Part shown: positions 63,679-64,000 of the stretch, piece by piece | Position numbering within the stretch: position 1 is the first letter of the stretch | Layout: each line of letters starts with the position of its first letter | Assembly: GCA_020063565.1 (NCBI GenBank) | Contig: JAICDB010000003.1 | Span: 98,282 to 162,281 of the forward strand | DNA length: 64,000 nucleotides | Reading direction: 5' to 3' | Source of the DNA: Clostridiales bacterium | Lineage (GTDB): Bacteria; Bacillota; DSM-16504; Desulfitibacterales; JAICDB01 | Notes under the pieces: generated by a model | The model's input: the letters and a program-made list of their open reading frames with translations, nothing else | Databases searched by the model: none | Told to the model about the DNA's origin: nothing | Program-made: the position numbers and the translations under genes

Positions 63679-64000
63679 AATGTCTTGTAAGGGCCGGACA
63701 TCCTTGACCTCCTCTGAATCAGGGGACGGCACCCATCGTCTAACATAAATTACCAACACTTAGAATAGATGGATGTGGGCGTGACGCGTCGGCAATACTC
63801 GGGACGTCAGGTGAAATCAACTTCTCATTATCCATATAATAACAATTTAAATATTGGCAATTCCTAATAGCTATTAGGAATTGCCAAAGAAAAAGGATAG
63901 TAATTCAACTTTCGCATTTGAACTAAACCTTTGAAATAATTAGCTTTTAGCCTTGTCATTTATAATAAAATAAACGAAAACATCCCTTTTATTGGTATAA
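63679..64000. other. Terminal stretch without recognised genes
   Basis: Both strands lack a convincing gene up to the window edge. Apart from the palindrome at 63854-63887 nothing notable was seen. ORFs on the - strand here have no ribosome site and no family features. Confidence 0.5.
63854..63887. repeat. Perfect 34-bp palindrome
   Basis: The sequence from ttggcaattcctaatag to ctattaggaattgccaa is a loopless, perfect palindrome of 2 x 17 bases. No T-run follows on the + strand, so it is not a typical terminator; it may be an operator, a recombination site or a bidirectional hairpin. Confidence 0.75.

Noticed and set aside
1..64000. CRISPR array
   Set aside because: No series of regularly spaced direct repeats was seen; the Cas4-like nuclease at 59465 belongs to the helicase module and has no cas neighbours.
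46476..64000. Prophage
   Set aside because: No capsid, terminase, portal, tail, integrase or lysis genes were recognised; only IS remnants and decayed genes.

Overview
The window is low-GC DNA from an anaerobic, probably spore-forming member of the Bacillota, class Clostridia; a Peptococcaceae or Desulfotomaculum-like relative is my best guess. The evidence is the classic Firmicutes gene order dnaJ-prmA-rsmE-mtaB-rpsU-yqeY-nfeD-floA-yqfC-yqfD-phoH-pgpH-ybeY-dgkA-cdd-era-recO-glyQS-ccpN-yqfL-dnaG-rpoD-trmK-nif3, sporulation genes (yqfC, yqfD), strong Shine-Dalgarno sites with frequent TTG and GTG starts, and anaerobe-type genes (pyruvate phosphate dikinase, ferredoxin-containing MinD ATPases with NifX-like proteins).

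Region 1 (1-30068) is a nearly gap-free housekeeping block on the + strand: chaperone, ribosome and tRNA modification, membrane microdomains, sporulation, RNA and cell-envelope functions, glycyl-tRNA synthetase, the CcpN/YqfL/PpdK carbon-switch group and the dnaG-rpoD macromolecular synthesis genes. Departures from the Bacillus order are an HIT protein before rpsU, a DUF881 protein before cdd, mgtE between era and recO, and ppdK and dgt before dnaG. A hairpin with a predicted pseudoknot and U-tract lies between dgt and dnaG.

Region 2 (30140-33202) holds four tRNAs (Asn, CAT-anticodon, Glu, Val) and a divergent - strand operon of two NifX-like small proteins and two MinD-type ATPases with ferredoxin inserts, resembling the orange-protein (ORP) clusters of anaerobes. 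It has a textbook promoter (TTGACT-17-TATAAT).

Region 3 (33381-45687) carries trmK and nif3, a coiled-coil zinc-ribbon protein, a DegS/DegU-like two-component pair and a complete-looking Tad (Flp) pilus locus: pilin, prepilin peptidase, TadE, TadG, CpaB, REC-CpaE, CpaF, TadB, TadC, then a DUF192 protein. tRNA-Arg and the RNase P RNA, with a long extended P12, close the core region.

Region 4 (46476-64000) is an accessory, decaying region. It contains remnants of an ECF-type transporter operon with a molybdopterin-fold protein, a kinase-like remnant, a frameshifted RDD-like protein, a frameshifted TPR protein, a shattered unknown gene, two unrelated transposase remnants around a fold-back repeat, and a membrane protein gene with three in-frame stops. 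Within this wreckage two cassettes look intact: a two-gene cassette (PD-(D/E)XK-like nuclease plus unknown partner, 51157-52616), and a four-gene recombination/repair-like module (degenerate SF1 helicase, intact UvrD-type helicase, Cas4/RecB-type nuclease with a cysteine cluster, and RecJ; 55172-62579). The four-gene module is my leading candidate for an under-described DNA-processing or defence system. No CRISPR array and no prophage structural module were seen.
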